Below, in pieces: positions 1 through 5,099 of a stretch of 7,025 nt of DNA (positions are counted from its first letter, which is position 1; every line of letters begins with the position of its first letter). The notes below the pieces were generated by a model, which was given only the letters and a program-made list of their open reading frames with translations, ran no database searches and was not told the origin of the DNA. The DNA comes from Chloroflexota bacterium. GTDB taxonomy: Bacteria > Chloroflexota > Limnocylindria > Limnocylindrales > CSP1-4. Position numbers and translations under genes: made by a program. The stretch covers positions 1 through 7,025 of the forward strand of contig VBFZ01000011.1 of NCBI GenBank assembly GCA_005880805.1. The letters run 5' to 3'.

Positions 1-177
1 GATACCGTGCTCGGCGAGCTCTTCGAAGCCCCAACCCTGGTAGAGACCGCGGCCAGCGACCGCACACATCTCGTCGTACAGATCCGGCCAACCCATGCGC
101 CGGCGCCGATAGCAGAAGCGAACGAAGTCCGCTGCCTCCGAGGAGGACTCGGCCTCAGCTGCTCTGCGGGAATCCAT
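1..177 (-). CDS. Unrecognised protein, N-terminal 59 residues only
   Basis: This reading frame starts at the ATG complementary to 175-177 and stays open to the window edge, so only the N-terminus is present. A strong AAGGAGG ribosome binding site lies 10 bases upstream, which fixes the start and supports a real gene. Residues 1-16 are Ala/Ser/Glu-rich and probably flexible. From residue 17 the protein becomes ordered-looking, with FVRFCYRRRRMGW at 18-30 (a basic, aromatic stretch), then PDLYDEM at 31-37 and a hydrophobic part ending in GFEELAEHGI. No signal peptide or membrane segment is seen. I do not recognise the family and assign no function; the pattern looks like a small cytosolic protein rather than a random frame. 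It lies on the same strand as dgcA but is separated by 236 bases carrying possible regulatory sites, so it probably has its own promoter. Confidence 0.72.
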   Translation of the reverse strand, partial: MDSRRAAEAESSSEAADFVRFCYRRRRMGWPDLYDEMCAVAGRGLYQGWGFEELAEHGI

Positions 178-187
178 GAATGGCGTG

Positions 188-194
188 CCTCCTT
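188..194 (-). promoter_or_regulatory. Ribosome binding site of the left-edge gene
   Basis: The minus strand reads AAGGAGG here, a near-perfect anti-Shine-Dalgarno match, with a 10-base spacer to the ATG at 177. It is the clearest ribosome binding site in the window and decides the start of the partial gene, which is otherwise too fragmentary to judge. Confidence 0.75.
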
Positions 195-367
195 CCCCTC
201 GATGAGCCGTGCCAAGGGCTCTCCCTACCGGGCCGGGGGCGCGAACAACCGCGGAATTTGGGCAGTTGCCCGAGCCCCCGGGGTCCTCGACCGCTCGGCT
301 CGGTGACCCTCTCCCGACCGGTCAGGCGCGCATCGTAGGGCGGCCGTAGCCGATCGGGGAAGGGGGT

Positions 368-400
368 TTGTCCACCATCTCGTCCACCAAGTTATCCACA
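368..400 (+). promoter_or_regulatory. Three tandem DnaA-box-like 9-mers, 12-base pitch
   Basis: Three 9-mers start exactly 12 bases apart: TTGTCCACC at 368, TCGTCCACC at 380 and TTATCCACA at 392. The last is a perfect match to the classical DnaA box (TTATNCACA), the first is one base from the TTGTCCACA form used in high-GC Gram-positives, and the middle is a weaker variant. All face the same way. No dnaA, dnaN, rpmH or recF is visible, so calling this an origin is not justified; a DnaA-titrating or DnaA-regulated promoter site for the gene at 177 is possible. On the minus strand the same bases read as a four-residue VDxx repeat in a 25-codon GTG-started frame (399 to 322), an alternative explanation of the spacing. 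Confidence 0.4.
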
Positions 401-414
401 CGAACGCGCGTTCT
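401..414. promoter_or_regulatory. LexA/SOS-box-like palindrome
   Basis: Positions 402-413 read GAACGCGCGTTC, a perfect 12-bp palindrome. With its flanks (CGAACGCGCGTTCT) it fits the Bacillus/actinobacterial LexA operator CGAAC-RNRY-GTTYC at every position but the last. It abuts the end of dgcA (stop codon at 416-414) and the perfect DnaA-box 9-mer ending at 400. The only gene it could control nearby is the minus-strand gene starting at 177, about 225 bases away, which is far for a simple operator. CpG-rich palindromes also arise by chance in GC-rich DNA, so the call rests only on the consensus match. Confidence 0.35.
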
Positions 415-1544
415 CAGATGGATGCAGTAGAGCCGATCTGGGCTTCTTCCGCGGCCTCGTTCGACGGGCGTGCGCCGGCCCGGATCGCCCGCCGTCCGAG
501 CCCCAGCCCGGGCCGTTCCGTCAGTCGCCAGCGGCAGTCTTCGCCCAGGTCCAGGCCCTCGAAGGGATCGTAGGCTATGAGTAGCGAGCCGTCGAGATCG
601 ACCCACTCCGCGAGCGATGCGACCGCCGCGGACGCGCCAATTGCGACGGACGTCTCTTCCATGCAGCCGAGGAATGTGCGCAGGCCAAGCTCGCGCGCCC
701 GAGCCAGCATGCGTCGCGCCGGACCTACCCCGCCGCACTTCGCGAGCTTGACGTTGACTCCGGCGACGAGACCTGCGAGTCCGTCCAGGTCGTCGATCGT
801 CACGGCGCTCTCGTCCGCCACGATCGGGATCTCGGAGCGCTCCTGCAGCCATCGGAGCTGGTCCAGTCGGTGCCTCGGGAAGGGCTGCTCGATGAGCTCA
901 ACGCCCAGCCGCACGAGCTCCGGGATCAAGTGCGCGGCCTGCCCGGGCTGCCAGCCGGTGTTGGCGTCGACGCGGATGGGCCCGTCGTACACCGATCGAA
1001 CCGCGGCCAGCGTCTCGATGTCCGCCGGCCCGCCGACCTTGACCTTGAGCGCCGGGAATCGCGCCGCGCGTCGGGCTCGCTCGGCAACGACCGTGGGCTC
1101 GTCGAGGCCCAGTGTGAAGTCGGTCGGGGGAATCTCGGACGTCAGCCGCAGCAGTGCATGCAGAGGCAGCCCCTGCGCTTTGCCAGCCAGGTCGTGCAGC
1201 GCGATGTCGAGCGCGCACTTGGCCGCTCCGTTGTGGGCAATCGACGCGTCGAAGGCAGCCGAGACCCGAGCGAGGTCGTCGACCGTCCATCGGTCGGGGC
1301 CGCCCGGGAGGTCATCGACCGATGCCAGCAGGCGGGGCATGACCACTGCCATGGTCTCGGGCGTCTCGCCGTAGTAGGAGTCGGGATATCCCTCGCCGAT
1401 CCCAACGAGCCCGTCTTCTCCCGCGATCCGCAGCTCCACGATCATCGTGGTGGACGTTCGTCCCTCGCCCTCGGAGCTGCGCGCGATCACGAACGGATCG
1501 CGTAGCGGCAGCACAAGCGTCTCGTGCCGAAGCGAGAACCTCAT
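414..1544 (-). CDS. dgcA: Dipeptide epimerase / N-acetyl-D-Glu racemase-like enzyme
   Basis: This is a 376-residue enolase-superfamily enzyme of the muconate-lactonising subgroup, near the family's usual length. The N-terminal capping domain carries the mobile loop with YYGET (57-61). The barrel shows the KxK motif (K167, K169), metal ligands D193 (VDANTGW), E219 (ELIEQP) and D244 (VADES), and the second-face lysine in NVKLAKCGG (264-272, K266 or K269). Such enzymes use two lysines and Mg to move a proton at the alpha carbon. A DLD motif (316-318) matches the DxD that holds the free amino group in Ala-Glu epimerases, favouring a dipeptide substrate. Its partner is DUF1611/DgcN-like, which favours N-acetyl-glutamate racemisation as in DgcN-DgcA. 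The ATG at 1544 overlaps the upstream stop (ATGA) and has no ribosome binding site, so translation is probably coupled. The frame stays open upstream to 2000, but that part shadows dgcN. Confidence 0.87.
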   Translation of the reverse strand: MRFSLRHETLVLPLRDPFVIARSSEGEGRTSTTMIVELRIAGEDGLVGIGEGYPDSYYGETPETMAVVMPRLLASVDDLPGGPDRWTVDDLARVSAAFDASIAHNGAAKCALDIALHDLAGKAQGLPLHALLRLTSEIPPTDFTLGLDEPTVVAERARRAARFPALKVKVGGPADIETLAAVRSVYDGPIRVDANTGWQPGQAAHLIPELVRLGVELIEQPFPRHRLDQLRWLQERSEIPIVADESAVTIDDLDGLAGLVAGVNVKLAKCGGVGPARRMLARARELGLRTFLGCMEETSVAIGASAAVASLAEWVDLDGSLLIAYDPFEGLDLGEDCRWRLTERPGLGLGRRAIRAGARPSNEAAEEAQIGSTASI

Positions 1545-2662
1545 CCGCTGGGCAGGACCGCCAGCACGACTGCCGGCACGATCGCATCGACGGCCGCCTG
1601 GATGTGGCGCCAGAGCCGTTCGGGCCCGAAGCGGAACGGGTCGTCGCACGGCAGACCGGTTTCGGCCGCGGTCTGCTCGACGAAGCGGCGGGCGGCTGCT
1701 TCGTCCTCGATCAGCGAGGTATTCAGGGCGACCGCCACAACCTTCGAAGGCGCGACCAGCGCAGCGACCTCCTCGTGGACGCGGATGAACTCGGGCAGCG
1801 GCTTGATCGGAGCGGACAGCCCGGGGACGTGGTCGAAGTCGTGCTCGACGAGGCCGGGCTTGTGGACCATGACCATGGCGTGCGGCGTCGTGCCGTGGAT
1901 GAGGCCGAGCGTCACTGACGAATAGGCCGGGTGATCCAGGGAGCCCTGGCCCTCGACGAAGACCCAGTCGCCTCGCTCCTCGCCCTGGGCGACCAGCCAC
2001 TCGCAGGTGCCCTGGACGAAATCGCTGATGACCCGATCGACGGCAAACCCCCAGCCCTCGATCATGATCCCGGTCTGGCCGGTTGGGACGAAGGCCGCGG
2101 ACTCGCCCGATTCGCGCGCGGCGCGGACGAGCTCCAGGGCAACCGACATCTTGCCGATGCCACAGTCGGTGCCGACCGTGAGGATCACCCGTTTGCCAGG
2201 GCGATGTGGTCGGCCCACCGCGGTCTCCATCCAGGTCGGCGGACGGCGGTAGTCGACGATCTCGAGGCCACGTTCACGCGCTGCGGCCGCGAAGTCGGGA
2301 TCGTCGCCGATGAACGTGTGCAGACCGGACAGGATGTCGAGTCCGGCGTCGATGGCGGTCCGGATGACCTGCCGCCACTCCGCGGGAAGGCGGCCTCCGG
2401 TTGGCGCGATGCCAATGAGCAGGGCCGTCGGCCGAAGCGCCAGTGCGTCGTCGAACGAGTCGACGATCGGGATGTCGAACCGCGGGCCGAGGTACTCGGC
2501 GACCGACCGGGCGGCGTTCGTCGAATCGATGACGGCAACGACGGGGTCCTTGCCGTAGCGGATCACGCCCATGGCGGTCTTGCCGTGGTGAAAGCTGAAC
2601 TGCCCCTCGGCCAGGACCGCGAGCCGACGCTCGCCGCCAGCCGAACCGCTGCCGCCTCCCAT
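1541..2662 (-). CDS. dgcN: DUF1611 family protein, DgcN-like N-acetyltransferase
   Basis: The 373-residue product matches the DUF1611 layout. An N-terminal Rossmann-like half opens with LAVLAEGQF (14-22) and VVAVIDST (41-48). The C-terminal P-loop half has GTDCGIGKMS (164-173, Walker A lysine K171) and a following VFVEGQGSLDHPAYS stretch (234-248). Members paired with an enolase-superfamily epimerase include DgcN, reported to acetylate D-glutamate so that DgcA can racemise it; other members are uncharacterised. The next gene overlaps by 4 bases, strong evidence for one transcript and joint function. I chose the ATG at 2662 because it lies just before the conserved LAVLAEGQF; the open frame to 2887 runs into dinB and looks like non-coding shadow. 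No clear ribosome binding site precedes it. The family assignment is firm, while acetyl transfer to D-glutamate is inferred from context. Confidence 0.85.
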   Translation of the reverse strand: MGGGSGSAGGERRLAVLAEGQFSFHHGKTAMGVIRYGKDPVVAVIDSTNAARSVAEYLGPRFDIPIVDSFDDALALRPTALLIGIAPTGGRLPAEWRQVIRTAIDAGLDILSGLHTFIGDDPDFAAAARERGLEIVDYRRPPTWMETAVGRPHRPGKRVILTVGTDCGIGKMSVALELVRAARESGESAAFVPTGQTGIMIEGWGFAVDRVISDFVQGTCEWLVAQGEERGDWVFVEGQGSLDHPAYSSVTLGLIHGTTPHAMVMVHKPGLVEHDFDHVPGLSAPIKPLPEFIRVHEEVAALVAPSKVVAVALNTSLIEDEAAARRFVEQTAAETGLPCDDPFRFGPERLWRHIQAAVDAIVPAVVLAVLPSG

Positions 2663-2723
2663 TCCGGCGAGTCTACGACGGGCGACGGGATACCCTTCTG
2701 GGGGCCCCTGACGACGACCCGCG

Positions 2724-3233
2724 CTATTCGGGCGCCCAGAGATCGATCTGTGGAAGCGCATGAATCCCCAGCGTCTGCGACAGCTCGCCGCAGTGGTAGG
2801 CGTCGTGGCTGAACAGCCGCTGGAGGATCCACCCTCGTCGATGGACCTGGTGCCGCCCGAGGTATTCGCGATCGATCTCGTCGTCAACCATCTCCGGGGT
2901 CCAGCGGTCGAGGCAGCCCTCGACCAACCGGAAAGTCGAGTCGAGCGCCTCGGCCAACTCCTCGGCGTCGCGGGGATGATCGAGATCGTCCTCCCAGCCC
3001 TCTTCCGTGCCGATCTGAAAGGGTGTGGTCTCCGCGCCGGGCTCGCCGATCACTTCGCACAGCCAGTACACGCGCGCAGCTGCGGTGTGGCCCACGGTTG
3101 CCCAGATCGGCCAGCGGTCTGGCGAAGGCCGGATCGCCAACCGCTCATCGCTCATGGAAGCGACGACCTGGCGCAGCCGGCGGTTGTACTGGGGCCACAT
3201 GTCGAAGAATGGCCGAATCGTCGGTGTGCTCAT
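2724..3233 (-). CDS. DinB family protein
   Basis: A 169-residue protein with the DinB/YfiT four-helix-bundle pattern. The putative metal-binding histidine triad is complete: H49 in the TVGHTAAARVYWL segment, and H143 and H147 in SHDAYHCGEL. The start fits the family well, with helix 1 in the PFFDMWPQYNRRLRQVV region. DinB-like proteins are small metal-dependent enzymes, several of them thiol transferases or stress-induced proteins of unknown substrate; the sequence does not reveal which applies. Its stop is 61 bases from dgcN on the same strand, so it may be the first gene of a dinB-dgcN-dgcA transcript, although the gap also allows a separate promoter. The ATG at 3233 is preferred over upstream in-frame positions because those translate to low-complexity sequence that overlaps the divergent promoter region and the hydrolase. 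Confidence 0.83.
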   Translation of the reverse strand: MSTPTIRPFFDMWPQYNRRLRQVVASMSDERLAIRPSPDRWPIWATVGHTAAARVYWLCEVIGEPGAETTPFQIGTEEGWEDDLDHPRDAEELAEALDSTFRLVEGCLDRWTPEMVDDEIDREYLGRHQVHRRGWILQRLFSHDAYHCGELSQTLGIHALPQIDLWAPE

Positions 3234-3287
3234 GTCGGCTACCGTACTCCGCAGCCCTCGGTGGACGTGCGCGGTCCGCGGTCCCCG

Positions 3288-3300
3288 TGAACGCTGTTCA
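3288..3300. repeat. Short inverted repeat, candidate operator
   Basis: TGAAC-GCT-GTTCA is perfectly symmetrical around GCT and sits 3 bases ahead of the AAGGGAGG ribosome binding site at 3304. A repressor bound here would block transcription or early elongation of the hydrolase gene. Its half-sites resemble LexA half-sites, but the 3-base spacer is one base short of the canonical 4, so I do not call it a LexA box. Confidence 0.3.
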
Positions 3301-3303
3301 AGA

Positions 3304-3311
3304 AAGGGAGG
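3304..3311 (+). promoter_or_regulatory. Ribosome binding site of the first hydrolase
   Basis: AAGGGAGG lies 9 bases before the ATG at 3321, good Shine-Dalgarno complementarity at normal spacing. It fixes the start of the hydrolase. Confidence 0.7.
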
Positions 3312-3320
3312 CTCCGAACG

Positions 3321-4040
3321 ATGGCGAACGCACCGATCATCCTCGTCCCCGGGTTCTGGCTCGGCGCTTGGGCATGGGATGAAGTCGCCGAGGCACTGCG
3401 CGCGGACGGCCACCAGGTCACCGCGCTGACGCTGCCGGGCCTCGAGTCGCCCGAAGCCGACCGATCGGCCATCACGCTGTCAGACCATGTCGACGCGATC
3501 GTCGATGCGGTTCGCGCCGCCGACGCCCCGGTCGTGCTCGTCGTCCACAGCGCGAGCGGGTTCAGCGGCTACGCCGCGAGCGACCGAGTACCCGAGCGCA
3601 TCGCCTCCGTGGTCTACGTCGACACCGCGCCGGGGAAGGGTGCGCTGGACCCGGACTTCAAGGGTGCCGAGAAGCCTCTCGTGTGGGAGGACATCGAGAA
3701 AGAGGAGAACCTCGACGGGCTGACCGACGAGCAGAAGGAGACCTTCCGCAGGCGTGCCGTGCCCGTGCCGGGCGGCGTGCTTCGGGAGTCGATCGAGCTT
3801 ACGAACGACGCCCGCCGGGATATTCCAAGCACGGTCATCGCGACCGGCTACACCTCGGAGCAGTACAAAGGCTACGCCCGCGACCACCCGGAGTGGTCCT
3901 TCCTGGCGGGCATTCCAGAGCTGCGCAACGTGGCGTGGGTCGACCTGCCGACGAGCCACTGGCCGATGTGGTCGCGGCCCATGGAGGTCGCCGCCATCAT
4001 CAGCGAGGTCGCGAAGACGCCCGCCCCTGCTGCCCGTTGA
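3321..4040 (+). CDS. Alpha/beta hydrolase (HNL/esterase-like)
   Basis: The 239-residue protein has the alpha/beta hydrolase fold of the small plant-HNL/methylesterase-like group. The oxyanion strand is IILVPGFWLGAWAW (6-19). The nucleophile elbow is VVHSASG (74-80) with Ser77, where the usual Gly before His-Ser is Val. The catalytic His is probably H213 in TSHWPMWSRP, followed by the usual C-terminal helix. The canonical acid after strand 7 is not evident: the segment TVIATGYTSEQ (171-181) has Thr178 where the second hydrolase at 5100 has Asp181. D101 in VVYVDTAPG, after strand 6, is a possible substitute, as in some haloalkane dehalogenases. The lid (about 107-165) is strongly charged. No signal peptide, so cytosolic. 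The substrate cannot be read from sequence; ester, lactone or cyanohydrin-type small molecules are typical. A perfect hairpin begins two bases after the stop codon. Confidence 0.88.
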   Translation: MANAPIILVPGFWLGAWAWDEVAEALRADGHQVTALTLPGLESPEADRSAITLSDHVDAIVDAVRAADAPVVLVVHSASGFSGYAASDRVPERIASVVYVDTAPGKGALDPDFKGAEKPLVWEDIEKEENLDGLTDEQKETFRRRAVPVPGGVLRESIELTNDARRDIPSTVIATGYTSEQYKGYARDHPEWSFLAGIPELRNVAWVDLPTSHWPMWSRPMEVAAIISEVAKTPAPAAR

Positions 4041-4041
4041 T

Positions 4042-4059
4042 GAGCCCAGCTGCGGGCTC
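4042..4059. terminator. Hairpin just after hydrolase stop, possible terminator
   Basis: GAGCCC-AGCTGC-GGGCTC forms a perfect 6-bp GC-rich stem with a 6-base loop, starting one base after the TGA at 4038-4040. No T-run follows, so it is not a classical intrinsic terminator. It could be a weak T-less terminator of the kind proposed for GC-rich bacteria, or an mRNA 3'-end stabiliser. Confidence 0.35.
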
Positions 4060-4070
4060 GCGCTCGCCGA

Positions 4071-4093
4071 TGGCAACTTCCCGACAGTTGCCA
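4071..4093. repeat. Perfect 8-bp inverted repeat upstream of cyclase gene
   Basis: TGGCAACT-N7-AGTTGCCA is an exact inverted repeat: 8-bp arms, 7-base spacer, 15 bases between arm centres. It ends 44 bases before the cyclase GTG. As DNA it has the form of an operator for a dimeric repressor or activator with recognition faces about 1.5 helical turns apart. As RNA it would be a stable hairpin in the leader. The sequence does not decide between these, and no regulator gene is adjacent. Confidence 0.5.
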
Positions 4094-4102
4094 GTGGCTG
4101 TT

Positions 4103-4117
4103 GTCCGGCACCCGGAC
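4103..4117. repeat. Third hairpin, 6-bp stem with 3-base loop
   Basis: GTCCGG-CAC-CCGGAC is a perfect 6-bp inverted repeat with a 3-base loop, extendable by one T-G wobble pair, 20 bases before the cyclase start. With the two preceding inverted repeats it fills much of the 97-base gap with paired sequence. A hairpin this near the start could limit ribosome access. Confidence 0.4.
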
Positions 4118-4137
4118 GTTGGCGCATCCTTGCGGCC

Positions 4138-4950
4138 GTGCCGTTTTTCATGGATCGCCACGAGTTCTCGGGTCTAACAGCTCTCGACGCGGCCAACATG
4201 CACCTCAAGGACCTCCAGGTGCAGGACAGATTCGGTGTCCAGCTACTTACCTACTGGTTCGACTACGACCGCCAGACTGCGTTTTGTCTGGCGAAAGCCG
4301 ATAGCGGTGACGCGGTCCAGGGGCTCCACCGCGAATCCCACGGTGCCATTCCGACCCAGGTCATCGAGGTGGACCAATCGATGGTGGAACGGTTCATGGG
4401 CGGCATCGTCGAGCACAAGCCCGGTGAGCCGTATGTGGAGACTGCCTTCCGGACCATCCTGTTCACTGACATGGAAGGCTCGACGCGTCTCACCCAACGA
4501 CTGGGGGATGCGCGCGCCATGGCCCTCCTGCGCGCACACGACCAGGTCATTCGCGACTCCGTCCGTCACCACCGCGGCTCGGAGGTCAAGCACACCGGTG
4601 ACGGGCTGATGGCGGCATTCCTGTCTGTCGTGGGTGCAATCCAGAGCGCGGTCGAGATCCAGCAGCGACTGGCCGAACGCAACGACGCCGAGGGGCCGTC
4701 GGTCAGGGTCCGCATTGGGCTGGCGGCGGGAGAGCCGGTCACGGAGCGAGACGACTTGTTCGGCGCAGCCGTCCAGCTGGCGGCCCGCCTGTGCGCGAAG
4801 GCCGAGCCCGGCAGCATCCTCGTCTCGAGCGCCGTGCGCGACCTGGCCCTCGGAAAAGGGTTCACGTTCCGCAACCGCGGGAAGGTGCGCCTGAGAGGGT
4901 TCGACTCGCCAATGCCTGCCTTCGAGGTGGCCTGGACGACGGCCGCCTGA
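4138..4950 (+). CDS. DUF4242 domain fused to class III nucleotide cyclase
   Basis: A 270-residue two-domain protein. Residues 1-79 match DUF4242 (small ferredoxin-like proteins; one Streptomyces member is described as nickel-binding): FFMDRHEFSGLT, MHLKDLQ, YWFDY, FCLAKA and GLHRESHGA, with H8, H22, H64, H68 and C50 as candidate ligands. Residues 104-225 and beyond form a class III cyclase domain: FTDMEGST with metal ligand D111, HTGDG with metal ligand D155 (44 residues later, as in adenylyl cyclases), adenine-selecting K151 and D206, and R217. The transition-state Asn position holds Gln213 (VQLAAR). The K/D pair predicts ATP to cAMP, with both active sites formed in a homodimer. No membrane segment, so soluble. 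GTG at 4138 is the only start codon in frame between the previous stop and the domain, and gives the usual MP-FF-type beginning; no good ribosome binding site is seen. ATG at 4150 is the alternative. Confidence 0.87.
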   Translation: MPFFMDRHEFSGLTALDAANMHLKDLQVQDRFGVQLLTYWFDYDRQTAFCLAKADSGDAVQGLHRESHGAIPTQVIEVDQSMVERFMGGIVEHKPGEPYVETAFRTILFTDMEGSTRLTQRLGDARAMALLRAHDQVIRDSVRHHRGSEVKHTGDGLMAAFLSVVGAIQSAVEIQQRLAERNDAEGPSVRVRIGLAAGEPVTERDDLFGAAVQLAARLCAKAEPGSILVSSAVRDLALGKGFTFRNRGKVRLRGFDSPMPAFEVAWTTAA

Positions 4951-5099
4951 CCCGTTTGGCGAGGGGCCCGCCGCACCAAGCATGCGGTCCGTGGATTGCC
5001 GGAGCTGCGGCCAGGTCTGGGCCTTTCCGCAGCGGGCCCTCCCCGGGGCGGCGACTCGATGAAATCGGTCGCCGCGGCCGGTCCAACGGGGTAGAACTG
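4951..5099. other. Intergenic gap without a convincing gene or promoter
   Basis: These 149 bases lie between the cyclase stop and the second hydrolase. The only structure I see is an 8-bp inverted repeat (GGGCCCGC at 4964-4971 and GCGGGCCC at 5032-5039) with a 60-base loop. Because GGGCCC is itself palindromic, this pairing is weak evidence. No T-run follows it. A promoter for the downstream hydrolase-MFS pair may lie here but cannot be placed. Confidence 0.35.

Larger units (their letters stand above)
3234..3320. promoter_or_regulatory. Divergent promoter region between dinB and hydrolase
   Basis: These 87 bases separate two genes read in opposite directions, so they must hold the promoters of both the minus-strand dinB group and the plus-strand hydrolase. 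I cannot place -35/-10 boxes with confidence. Visible structure is a tandem 7-mer, GCGGTCC twice at 3271-3284, and a perfect 5-bp inverted repeat, TGAAC-GCT-GTTCA at 3288-3300, which ends just before the hydrolase ribosome binding site. Confidence 0.5.

Noticed and set aside
270..303. Hairpin CCGAGC ... GCTCGG as a terminator
   Set aside because: Six-base stem with a 17- to 22-base loop, no T-run and an ambiguous right arm because CTCGG is repeated; not convincing in GC-rich sequence.
7..306. Plus-strand 99-codon open frame at the left edge
   Set aside because: It lies opposite the minus-strand gene at 1-177, which has a strong ribosome binding site and protein-like sequence; the plus frame is low-complexity and lacks a start signal.
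368..413. Chromosomal replication origin
   Set aside because: Three DnaA-like boxes without dnaA, dnaN, an evident AT-rich unwinding region or skew data are not enough; only a site cluster is reported.
322..852. Minus-strand 176-codon frame overlapping the end of dgcA
   Set aside because: It is an Arg-rich shadow of dgcA in another frame. Only its last 25 codons (399-322, GTG start) fall in the gap; there is no ribosome binding site, so no gene is called.
1545..2000. N-terminal extension of dgcA upstream of 1544
   Set aside because: The frame is open but translates to Arg/Pro-rich sequence inside dgcN; the enolase fold begins at MRFSL and the ATGA overlap explains the start.
3754..4137. N-terminal extension of the cyclase into the first hydrolase
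   Set aside because: This part is a Ser/Arg-rich shadow of the hydrolase; DUF4242 proteins begin at the GTG-encoded residue, and no other start codon lies in frame between 4041 and 4138.
4964..5039. GGGCCCGC / GCGGGCCC inverted repeat as a terminator or operator
   Set aside because: The loop is 60 bases and the core GGGCCC is self-complementary, so the pairing is easily coincidental.
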